This document shows positions 7,653-14,008 of a stretch of 16,294 nt of DNA, in pieces. A model generated the notes under the pieces. It did no database searches and was not told the DNA's origin. It saw only the letters and a program-made list of their open reading frames with translations. Position 1 is the stretch's first letter. Each line of letters opens with the position of its first letter. Origin of the DNA: SLRI01 sp964576715 (GTDB lineage Bacteria; Pseudomonadota; Alphaproteobacteria; Geminicoccales; Geminicoccaceae); the NCBI GenBank assembly GCA_964576715.1, contig CAZNWE010000084.1, positions 1-16,294 of the forward strand. The letters are read 5' to 3'. The position numbers were made by a program, and so were the translations under genes.

Positions 7653-8285
7653 TCAACCCGGCAAATGCGCCTGCAAATCCGCCACCTGCGCCGCCGTCAA
7701 CGGCCTTATCCTCTCCCGCCTGAGCATGAGAAAGAGCTTGGCCGTCTCCTCGAGCTCCTCGGTCGCATAGACGGCGTTCTCCAGCGTGGTGCCGGCGACG
7801 ACCGGCCCATGATTGGCGAGCAGCACCGCATGATGCTTGCCGGCGAGCGTCTCGACCGCGGGGCCGAGCGCCGGGTCGCCCGGGCGGTAGTAGGGGACGA
7901 GCGGCAGCGTGCCCACCCGCATCACGTAATAGGCGGTGATCGGTGGGATACAGTCCGCGGGATCGATGTCGGCGAGGCAGCTGACCGCCACCGAATGGGT
8001 CGAATGGAGATGAACCACGGCTGTCGCATCGGCGCGATGCTTGTACATGCCCTGGTGCAGAAAGGTCTCCTTGGTCGGCTGGTCACCGCTGACATGCCGC
8101 CCCGCAGGATCGAGCTTCGCCAACCGTGCCGGGTCGAGCGTGCCGAGCGTCGCCCCGGTCGGCGTCATCAGCCAGCCGTCGTCGAGCCGGACCGAGATGT
8201 TGCCGGAACTGCCGAAGGTGAGGCCGCGCTCGAAGATCGACCGGCCGAAGCGGCAGATGGCGTCGCGCAGCCGGGTTTCGCTCAT
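7653..8285 (-). CDS. otnC: 3-oxo-tetronate 4-phosphate decarboxylase (class II aldolase family)
   Basis: The protein has 210 residues. OtnC (YgbL type) decarboxylates 3-oxo-tetronate 4-phosphate to dihydroxyacetone phosphate in the breakdown of threonate, erythronate and related C4 sugar acids. It has the class II aldolase/adducin fold: GLTFGSSGNISVRL near the N-terminus, TPTGATLG, then PTKETFLHQGMY with Glu73. The zinc ligands are expected at His92 and His94 of VVHLHSTHSVAV and at His159 of LANHGPVVAG. The start overlaps the stop of otnK by four bases (ATGA), a sign of translational coupling. Pairing with an OtnK-type kinase is what separates this call from L-fuculose-phosphate aldolase or other class II aldolases. 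Confidence 0.9.
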   Translation of the reverse strand: MSETRLRDAICRFGRSIFERGLTFGSSGNISVRLDDGWLMTPTGATLGTLDPARLAKLDPAGRHVSGDQPTKETFLHQGMYKHRADATAVVHLHSTHSVAVSCLADIDPADCIPPITAYYVMRVGTLPLVPYYRPGDPALGPAVETLAGKHHAVLLANHGPVVAGTTLENAVYATEELEETAKLFLMLRRERIRPLTAAQVADLQAHLPG

Positions 8286-9562
8286 GGCCGCTTCCGTTCG
8301 CCCGGCATGTGATCAAAGGCCTTGGAGAGAAAGTCCACCGCCCCGAAATTGCCGGATTTGAGCGCCAGCGCCAAACGCGGCTCGCCGAGGCTGACACAGG
8401 CCGGCACCCCTGGATCGATCTGCGGTCCGATCGCCAAACCCTCGACATCCAAGGCCTTGACCACCGCCCCCGAGGTCTCGCCGCCGGCGACGACCAGGCG
8501 ACGCACGCCGAGGGCGACGAGACCCTTGGCGATCGCCGCCATGGCCTGCTCGATCAGCATCCCGGCACGCTCACGCCCGAGGACCTGCTGCGCTTCGGCC
8601 ACGTCCTCGGGCGGGGCCGAGGCATAGATCAGGACCGGACCCCGACCGAGATGCTCCTTCGCCCAGTCGAGTCCCAGTTCGCTCGCGTAGCCGTCGGCGA
8701 GCGCAAAAGGATCGAGCCTTTTTGCCGGATGCGCCGTCGCCATGTGCTCGATCTGCTCGAGCGTGGCGGCCGAGCAGGAGCCGGCGAGCACTGCCTCGAA
8801 GCCGTCGACGGCCGGCAGAACCGTGGCATCGCGGGCCTGAAGCTTGCCGGCACGGCGAAAATTCTCGGGCAGGCCGAGCGCAATCCCGGAGCCGCCGGTG
8901 ATCAAGGCATGGCCGGCCATCGCCTCGCCCAGATGGAGGAGGTGGCGATCGGCCACGGCGTCGGTGACGGCATAGCTGACACCCTCCTTGCGCAACGCCG
9001 CGAAACGCTCGGCGATGGCTTCAGGACCGGCATCCACCACGGCGAACGGCACGAGGCCGACGCGCCTTTCCGTCTGCGCAGCCATGGCGCGGACGAGATT
9101 GCTCTCGGTCATGGGTGTCAGCGGATGGTGGCGCATGTGCGTGTCGGCCAAGAGCTTCTCGCCGACGAAGAGATGACCCTGATAGAGCGTCCGGCCGGTC
9201 TCCGGAAAGGCCGGGCAGACCACGGCGAGATCGGTGCCGAGCGCCTCCATCAGCGCATCGGCCACCGGCCCGATATTGCCGTCGGGGGTCGAATCGAAGG
9301 TCGAGCAGTACTTGAACAAGATCTGCTGTGCCCCGGCGTCGCGCAGCCAGGCGAGGGCCGCGAGCGACTGGTCGACGGCATCCTGGACCGCGCAGCTACG
9401 GGACTTCAGCGCGATGGTGACGGCATCGGCATCCGGCACGAGCGTGCCGGCGGCGGGCACGCCGATGAACTGGACGGTGCGCATGCCGCCCTTGACCAGC
9501 GTGTTGCACAAGTCGGTGGCGCCGGTGAAATCGTCGGCGATGCAGCCGAGCAGAATGGCCAA
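8282..9562 (-). CDS. otnK: 3-oxo-tetronate kinase (four-carbon acid sugar kinase, DUF1537 family)
   Basis: The protein has 426 residues and starts at a TTG codon with AGGGAGAG five bases upstream. It phosphorylates the 4-hydroxyl of a 3-oxo-tetronate using ATP, providing the substrate for the adjacent OtnC. The N-terminal sugar-binding domain opens with LLGCIADDFTGATDLCNTLVK, the hallmark of the family. FKYCSTFDSTPDGNIGPV and CPAFPETGRTLYQGHLFV follow. The C-terminal nucleotide-binding domain shows LVVAGGETSGAVVKAL and LALKSGNFGAVDFL. The gene is 30 bp downstream of the uracil-DNA glycosylase on the same strand. The oxidising dehydrogenase (LtnD/DtnD type) and the isomerase OtnI of the full pathway are not in the window, so the exact sugar acid remains open. 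Confidence 0.9.
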   Translation of the reverse strand: MAILLGCIADDFTGATDLCNTLVKGGMRTVQFIGVPAAGTLVPDADAVTIALKSRSCAVQDAVDQSLAALAWLRDAGAQQILFKYCSTFDSTPDGNIGPVADALMEALGTDLAVVCPAFPETGRTLYQGHLFVGEKLLADTHMRHHPLTPMTESNLVRAMAAQTERRVGLVPFAVVDAGPEAIAERFAALRKEGVSYAVTDAVADRHLLHLGEAMAGHALITGGSGIALGLPENFRRAGKLQARDATVLPAVDGFEAVLAGSCSAATLEQIEHMATAHPAKRLDPFALADGYASELGLDWAKEHLGRGPVLIYASAPPEDVAEAQQVLGRERAGMLIEQAMAAIAKGLVALGVRRLVVAGGETSGAVVKALDVEGLAIGPQIDPGVPACVSLGEPRLALALKSGNFGAVDFLSKAFDHMPGERKRP

Positions 9563-9567
9563 GGCGG

Positions 9568-9575
9568 CTCTCCCT
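9568..9575 (-). promoter_or_regulatory. Ribosome binding site selecting the TTG start of otnK
   Basis: On the minus strand AGGGAGAG lies five bases before TTG at 9562, the only well-spaced initiation codon ahead of the conserved LLGCIADDFTGATD segment. It lies in the 30-bp gap after the glycosylase stop, so otnK can be translated from an upstream transcript as well as from its own. Confidence 0.65.
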
Positions 9576-9592
9576 GATCGTTCGAGAGCAGT

Positions 9593-10234
9593 CTAGTGAC
9601 CGTCCAGATGCCGGCGCAAGCGGGCGAGGACGGTATCGAACATGGCGTCGGTCAGCCGGCCCGTGTTCATGTTGTAGCGCGAGCAATGATAGCTCGACGC
9701 CAGGACGAGATCCCGCCCGACGTCGTGCCAGGCGGCGTGGGCGAAGCCGAACGCGGCCGGCCGGAGACCGAGCGCACGAAGCGTCGATTCATGGGCGATA
9801 CGGCCGAGGGCGAGAACCGCGCGTGGCGCCGGGACAGTGGTGAGCTCGTGCGCGAGGAAGCGCCGGCAGCTGGCGATCTCCCGACCGGTCGGCTTGTTCT
9901 CGGGCGGGACGCAGCGGACGGCGTTGGTGATCCGGCAGTCGACGAGCTCGAGACCGTCGTCGGGCCGAGCATCGAACCTGCCCCGGCTCCAGCCGAAGCG
10001 GGCGAGCGCCGGGTAGAGCGTGTTGCCGGCACCGTCGCCGGTAAACGGTCGGCCGGTGCGGTTGGCGCCGGCAAGGCCGGGGGCAAGGCCGACGATCAGG
10101 AGCCTGGCCGCGGGGTCGCCGAAGGAGGGCACCGGTGCGTTGTGCCAGTCCGGCTGGCGGGCGCGCGCGGCTTGCCGGAAGGCGGCAAGGCGCGGGCATA
10201 GAACGCAGTCGGCAGGCGGTGCAGGGCGAGGCAT
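9593..10234 (-). CDS. Uracil-DNA glycosylase, family 5 (UDGb type), 4Fe-4S
   Basis: The protein has 213 residues. It removes uracil, and probably other deaminated bases, from DNA at the start of base excision repair. Four cysteines, C10 and C13 (CVLC) plus C108 and C123, are placed as iron-sulfur cluster ligands. Motif A reads GLAPGLAGANRTGRPFTGD (about 49-67), the family-5 form that lacks the polar catalytic residue of family 4. The C-terminal leucine-loop motif reads SSYHCSRYNMNTGRL (about 180-194), with Cys where relatives usually have Pro after His183. The start ATG at 10234 has only a weak GAG-type Shine-Dalgarno. The gene is the first of a minus-strand run with otnK and otnC and diverges from hsp20. 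Cotranscription with sugar-acid genes is likely positional rather than functional. Confidence 0.88.
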   Translation of the reverse strand: MPRPAPPADCVLCPRLAAFRQAARARQPDWHNAPVPSFGDPAARLLIVGLAPGLAGANRTGRPFTGDGAGNTLYPALARFGWSRGRFDARPDDGLELVDCRITNAVRCVPPENKPTGREIASCRRFLAHELTTVPAPRAVLALGRIAHESTLRALGLRPAAFGFAHAAWHDVGRDLVLASSYHCSRYNMNTGRLTDAMFDTVLARLRRHLDGH

Positions 10235-10307
10235 GGGCGGCTCTCGAAGCGGTCCGGACCAAGTGGATAGGGCGTCTGGCCGAGTCCGCCAAGTCGCGTC
10301 AGGGCCT

Positions 10308-10337
10308 CTTGAACGGCGATTCGCCGCTGCTTACTTG
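10308..10337 (+). promoter_or_regulatory. RpoH (sigma-32)-like promoter of hsp20
   Basis: CTTGAA at 10308-10313 is followed, 18 bases after its CTTG, by CTTACTTG at 10330-10337. This resembles the CTTG and CYTATNT elements of alphaproteobacterial heat-shock promoters, with one mismatch in the core of the second box. Transcription would begin near 10343, giving a leader of about 95 nt that contains the thermometer-like structures. The call rests on pattern and context only. Confidence 0.45.
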
Positions 10338-10341
10338 ATGG

Positions 10342-10436
10342 TTGTCGGAGGTCGCGAGGCGACTCCGACAAGTATCGACCAGGGTGTGTCCGCGTGGAGC
10401 GCCCGACCAGTCTCGTATCGCTCAACTGGAGGATAC
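10342..10436 (+). promoter_or_regulatory. ROSE-like RNA thermometer in the hsp20 leader
   Basis: The last hairpin pairs GTATC (10415-10419) and CTC (10421-10423) with GAG (10429-10431) and GATAC (10432-10436), leaving G10420 bulged and a five-base loop. It buries the Shine-Dalgarno GGAGGA (10428-10433) directly before the ATG. Its left arm contains TCGCT (10418-10422), which fits the U(U/C)GCU anti-Shine-Dalgarno signature of ROSE elements, including the unpaired G. A strong upstream hairpin at 10342-10371 (TTGTCGGA and GTCGC arms with their complements, one bulged G, GAG loop) would be the first stem of the leader. ROSE elements control small heat-shock genes of alphaproteobacteria by melting at raised temperature, which matches the downstream gene. 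Confidence 0.7.
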
Positions 10437-10437
10437 C

Positions 10438-10893
10438 ATGAGCATCGTTCGTTTCGACCCCTTCTTCCGCACCGTTCGTGACTTCGACCGGATGACCGGC
10501 GAGTTGCTCGGCAGTCGGGCCGGCTACGCGCCCGAATACGACATTGTCGAGCAGGGTGAGGACCGGTTCTCGGTGGCGCTCGCCGTGCCCGGCTTCGACC
10601 TCGACGAGCTCGACATCACGGTCAAGGACCGCGAGCTCGCGATCAAGGGCGAGCCCAAGGCCGAGCCGCGGGCCAACTATGTCCGCCGCGGCATCGCCCG
10701 CGTCGCATTCCAGCGCACCTTCACGCTCGGCGAGCACATCGAGATCGCCGGAGCCTCGCTCGACAAGGGCATTCTCACCATCGAACTGGAGCGCCGGGTG
10801 CCCGAGGCGATGAAGCCGCGCAACATCCAGATCGCCGCACCGCAGGCGAACCGCCCGGCGGTCGAGTCTGCAGCCGCAGAGAACGTGGCCTGA
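10438..10893 (+). CDS. Small heat-shock protein, Hsp20/IbpA type
   Basis: The protein has 151 residues. It is an ATP-independent holdase that binds unfolding proteins in large oligomers and hands them to DnaK/DnaJ/ClpB. The short N-terminal arm begins MSIVRFDPFFRTVRDFDRM, as in IbpA proteins. The alpha-crystallin domain spans about residues 35-130 (YDIVEQGEDRFSVALAVPGF, the DITVKDRELAIKGE strands). It ends with the conserved A-x3-G-x-L-type motif GASLDKGILTIELERRVPE. A C-terminal I-x-I motif (NIQI) for oligomer contacts follows. The start ATG has a TGGAGGA site four bases upstream, held in a predicted thermometer hairpin. A strong terminator follows, so it is probably a single-gene transcript despite the J-protein gene downstream. 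Confidence 0.93.
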   Translation: MSIVRFDPFFRTVRDFDRMTGELLGSRAGYAPEYDIVEQGEDRFSVALAVPGFDLDELDITVKDRELAIKGEPKAEPRANYVRRGIARVAFQRTFTLGEHIEIAGASLDKGILTIELERRVPEAMKPRNIQIAAPQANRPAVESAAAENVA

Positions 10894-10945
10894 CCGGGGT
10901 CTTTGACCTTCGCAACGACGCCTGACGAACAGGCGTAGCCATCGA

Positions 10946-10981
10946 AGCCTGGCGGGCCGATTGTCCCGCCAGGCTCATTTT
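10946..10981 (+). terminator. Intrinsic terminator after hsp20
   Basis: A perfect 11-bp stem (AGCCTGGCGGG at 10946-10956 with its complement at 10965-10975), an 8-base loop and then CATTTT make a convincing Rho-independent terminator 53 bp after the hsp20 stop. It separates hsp20 from the J-protein gene. Confidence 0.85.
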
Positions 10982-11022
10982 CGGCTTGCCTTTCGGCGGC
11001 ATCAGGGCCGAGGAAGATGGCC

Positions 11023-11931
11023 ATGACCGATAACCTGTACACCACGCTCGGGCTGAGCCGGTCTGCCTCCGACGACGAGATCCGTAAGGCGTACCGCAAG
11101 CTCGCCAAGACATGTCATCCCGATACGAATCCCGGCGACAAGGCGGCCGAGGAACGTTTCAAGGCGATCTCCCGCGCCTATGCGGTTCTCGGCGATCCGG
11201 CCAAGCGCAAGCGCTACGATCAGGGCCAAATCGACGCCGAGGGCAACGAGCGTGGGCCGCAGGGTTTCCCGTTCGGCAACGCCGGCGGCGGCCGCGGCTG
11301 GCAATACAGTTTTCGCACCGGCGGTCCCGGCGCCAGGATGGGCGCTGACGTCGGTTCGGGCCCCGGGGCCGGGTTTTCCGGGTTCGACGACATCCTGAGC
11401 GATCTCTTCGGTGGGGCGGCGCGCGGCCGGAGCACCGGCGGGCCGCGCGGCGAGGACCTCAAGCTCGCGGTCACCATCGACTTCCTCGACGCCGCCAAGG
11501 GCACCAAACGCCGGCTCGCCCTGCCGGATGGCCGACATCTCGACGTCACCATCCCGGCCGGGGTCGAGGCGGGCCAGGTGCTCAGGCTGAAAGGTCAGGG
11601 CATCGCCGGCGGCGATGCGCTGATCGAGGTGCAAGTGACGCCGCACGAGGGCTTCCGGCGGGAAGGTCTCGACATCCATCTCGACCAGCCGATCCCCTTG
11701 TCCCAGGCGATCGCCGGCGGCAAGGTGACCGTTCCCACCATCGACGGTAACGTCGCCGTCACGGTGCCGGCCTGGACCAGCTCCGGCAAGGTGCTCAGGC
11801 TCAAGGGGCGCGGCATCCAGAAAGGTGGCCACCGCGGCGACCAGCTGGTGCGGCTCGAGATAGCACTGCCCGACAAGCCCGACGCGGCCCTCGAAAAATG
11901 GGCCAGCGGCAAGGTCAAGACCAAGGCATGA
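11023..11931 (+). CDS. DnaJ-type co-chaperone without zinc finger (CbpA-like, type B J-protein)
   Basis: The protein has 302 residues from the ATG at 11023, chosen over 11017 because AGGA (11011-11014) is correctly spaced only for 11023. The J domain (about 3-67) has the HPD tripeptide at 32-34 that stimulates the DnaK ATPase, and ends in GDPAKRKRYDQG. A Gly/Phe-rich linker (about 75-140) is followed by two beta-barrel substrate-binding domains (about 145-295) with IPAGVEAGQVLRLKGQGI and VPAWTSSGKVLRLKGRGIQ. No CxxCxGxG repeats are present, which places it with CbpA rather than DnaJ. It would deliver substrates to DnaK in the cytoplasm. Its position after Hsp20 suits a proteostasis role. A short stem (GAGCGG/CCGCTC, 11930-11945) overlaps the stop but lacks a T-run; the next gene converges 40 bp away. 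Confidence 0.93.
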   Translation: MTDNLYTTLGLSRSASDDEIRKAYRKLAKTCHPDTNPGDKAAEERFKAISRAYAVLGDPAKRKRYDQGQIDAEGNERGPQGFPFGNAGGGRGWQYSFRTGGPGARMGADVGSGPGAGFSGFDDILSDLFGGAARGRSTGGPRGEDLKLAVTIDFLDAAKGTKRRLALPDGRHLDVTIPAGVEAGQVLRLKGQGIAGGDALIEVQVTPHEGFRREGLDIHLDQPIPLSQAIAGGKVTVPTIDGNVAVTVPAWTSSGKVLRLKGRGIQKGGHRGDQLVRLEIALPDKPDAALEKWASGKVKTKA

Positions 11932-11971
11932 GCGGAGCGCCGCTCTCCCGATCGTCAGACCCGGCTGCCTG

Positions 11972-13738
11972 CTAGACGTCGAACTCCAGCCGCAGGCGGG
12001 TCTGTCCGGGGGCCCGCTCCAGTGCCGCGGCGTCGGCACCGGGTACCTCGACCGGCACCCAGCGCGGCGGTCGTCGGCTCGCCCGCGGGTCGACCGGCAC
12101 CGGGCCGGTGACCGGGCGGTGGAGGACGATCGCCAGGCGCAGCTCGTCGTAGCGGACTTCCAGCGTCAGCCGAGACGGCGGCAAGCTTTCGCCGGGCTGG
12201 CTGCGCACGATCTCGCCGATCGCGATCAGGGCCCGCTCGACGACGTCCTGTCTGAGGCCCCAGCGGCCGGCCTGCTGCTGCAGGAAAACGGCGATCTCGC
12301 CGGCGCCGTTGGCCACGTCGTCGATGGCGAGGCTCGCCCGCCGGCCGATGCCGATGCGAAAGACGAGGTTCAAGACGATGGCCACGGTCATGCCGAGCGC
12401 CAGGCCGGAGCTGGTCAAGGGGCGGATCACCGCCGGCATCGCTGCGGCGAGCTCGGGCAGGGCGCGCAGGCTGACGGCGACGATGATGGCACTGCCGACC
12501 ACCATGGTGCGACGCCGGTCGAGCACCCGCGAGCCGATGAGCTCGATGCCGTTGGCGAACATGTAGATCGAGGCGAACAGCAGCACCCCGCCGATCACCA
12601 TGGTCGGCAACAGGTCGAGCAGGACGGCGATCTTGGGCATGCAGGCCATGGCGAGGAGCCAGAGCGCCAGGGCCAGCGCAATCCAGCGGCTGGTGGCACC
12701 GGTCGCCCCGGAGATGCCGACCGCACTCGTCGCCGAGTTCTGCCCGGTCGAGCCCAAAAGGCCGGCCGAGATGCTGGCGAGCCCGTCGCCGAGCACGCCA
12801 CGCTGCAGATTGCCGGCGTCGGGCCTGGTCCAGTCGGCGTCGTTCAGGCGTTGGGCGGTGCTGACCGCACCGATGGTCTTGAGCGTCGAGGCGAAGGCGG
12901 CGAGGGCGAACGCCACGAGCAGCATCGGATCGAGGCTGAAGGACCATTGGAGATGCCCGAGGCCCGGCAGGGCCAGCCACGGCTGTCCTTCGAGCCGGGG
13001 CAAAGCATCCGGCGCCATGACGCCGAGCGGTGCCGCCAGGGCGACGCCGGCGGCCATGCCGATCAGGGCGGCGTAGAGCCTCAGCGAATCGGCGCCGAAG
13101 ACGCTGATCAGGGCGGCCACGCCGAACGTGGCGAGGCCGATGCCGACGCTGGTCTGCAGGCCGATGCCGGGCTCCGGATGGACGATCTGATCGAGCGCGA
13201 TGAAACCGGCCTCGAGCCCGACCAGTGCTACGGTGACGCCGGCAACCTCGGGCGGGAAGAGGAAACGCAGCCGGCGAAGGGCGGTCGCCAGTCCGACCTG
13301 CAAGCAGCCGGCGAACAAGGTCAGGCCGAAGACCAGGGGCATGCCGCCGGCCGTGGCTGCGAGCATCGAGGCCGGGAAGTAGTTGACCGAGCAAAAGCCG
13401 GGCACGAGGTAGCCCGAGCCGAAGCGGCCGAGCGGGAAGGCCTGGATCAGCGAGGCGATGGCGATCGCCAGCATCGACATGGCGAGGATGCCGGACAGGG
13501 ACGCGGGATCGACGCCGGCCGCCCGGGCGACGAGCAGCGGCACGACCAGGGACGAGGTGACCACCGCCATGTGCTGCAGGCCCAGGAGGAACAGGGGCAG
13601 GGGCGGCGGCCGATCGTCGACGGTGTAGATCAGGCCGCTCGGCCGGCGCGGCGCCGATGGCGGCGTAGCCGGTAAGGTCGGCTCGACGATCGGCGGCGTG
13701 GATTGTCGCGGTGGAAGAGGTGCCGCCGACTGGGTCAT
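11972..13738 (-). CDS. NCS2-family (xanthine/uracil) permease with C-terminal cytoplasmic extension
   Basis: The protein has 588 residues, longer than the roughly 430-470 of ordinary NCS2 carriers. A proline-rich N-terminal tail (1-45) precedes a membrane region (about 46-462) of many hydrophobic segments, beginning PLFLLGLQHMAVVTSSLVVP. The substrate motif appears as GSTGQNSATSAVGISGATG followed by SRW (about 329-351). This is the NCS2 QN-x-G-type signature, though the exact nucleobase cannot be assigned. After GRR at 465-467 comes a soluble tail of about 120 residues. It contains AGEIAVFLQQQAGRWGLRQD, VVERALIAIGEIV and LTLEVRYDELRLAIVLHRPV, and its shape recalls the GHKL/anti-sigma ATPase fold. 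The start has GGGGAGAG four bases upstream. Two hairpins lie just ahead of it in the leader. Confidence 0.87.
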   Translation of the reverse strand: MTQSAAPLPPRQSTPPIVEPTLPATPPSAPRRPSGLIYTVDDRPPPLPLFLLGLQHMAVVTSSLVVPLLVARAAGVDPASLSGILAMSMLAIAIASLIQAFPLGRFGSGYLVPGFCSVNYFPASMLAATAGGMPLVFGLTLFAGCLQVGLATALRRLRFLFPPEVAGVTVALVGLEAGFIALDQIVHPEPGIGLQTSVGIGLATFGVAALISVFGADSLRLYAALIGMAAGVALAAPLGVMAPDALPRLEGQPWLALPGLGHLQWSFSLDPMLLVAFALAAFASTLKTIGAVSTAQRLNDADWTRPDAGNLQRGVLGDGLASISAGLLGSTGQNSATSAVGISGATGATSRWIALALALWLLAMACMPKIAVLLDLLPTMVIGGVLLFASIYMFANGIELIGSRVLDRRRTMVVGSAIIVAVSLRALPELAAAMPAVIRPLTSSGLALGMTVAIVLNLVFRIGIGRRASLAIDDVANGAGEIAVFLQQQAGRWGLRQDVVERALIAIGEIVRSQPGESLPPSRLTLEVRYDELRLAIVLHRPVTGPVPVDPRASRRPPRWVPVEVPGADAAALERAPGQTRLRLEFDV

Positions 13739-13749
13739 CGGGCTCTCCC

Positions 13750-13798
13750 CGCCGGATCACCGGCGTGTTGCGGTCAGGCCGGAACGCCTTTCCGGACC
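13750..13798 (-). promoter_or_regulatory. Two hairpins in the leader of the NCS2 permease gene
   Basis: Directly before the Shine-Dalgarno is a perfect stem CGCCGG/CCGGCG with a 4-base loop (13750-13765). About 13 bases further upstream is CCGGAA/TTCCGG with a 5-base loop (13779-13795), whose outer bases GGT/ACC can extend it. The second is also a good DNA palindrome. They may form an operator, a translational control structure or part of a ligand-sensing leader. I cannot match them to a known riboswitch class by eye. Confidence 0.35.
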
Positions 13799-13953
13799 GT
13801 GATGGTCGATCCACATGGGCCGATCCGTGTCCTCATTCACAAAGGCCTGTGTCTTCGACGAAAAGAGCTTCGTCCGCACAGCCGGGCCTGGCCCACAAAA
13901 GTGGCGGGGAGGGCAGGTTTGTCAACTACACCGCAGGTGCACGAAGCTCGACG

Positions 13954-13996
13954 CGATCGCTGTCGCCCCCGGTTCGGCAGAGGCGGCGAGCGATCG
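13954..13996 (-). terminator. Large hairpin after the aldose dehydrogenase gene
   Basis: CGATCGCT (13954-13961) pairs perfectly with AGCGATCG (13989-13996), and CGCC (13964-13967) with GGCG (13985-13988) extends the stem across a 2-base bulge. It starts 13 bases after the dehydrogenase stop on the minus strand. No T-run follows, so it may stabilise the mRNA end or pause polymerase rather than act as a classic terminator. The 270-bp gap 13739-14008 otherwise holds only the permease leader and no gene that I can support. Confidence 0.4.
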
Positions 13997-14008
13997 TCGC
14001 GGCCGGGT

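Noticed and set aside
12119..13675. Plus-strand open frame of about 518 codons opposite the NCS2 permease
   Set aside because: Its composition is extremely Gly/Gln/Asp/His rich and has no fold-like pattern; it is the complement of a membrane protein gene.
13857..13874. Hairpin GACGAA/TTCGTC in the gap before the permease
   Set aside because: Only six base pairs with a six-base loop and no T-run or clear positional role.
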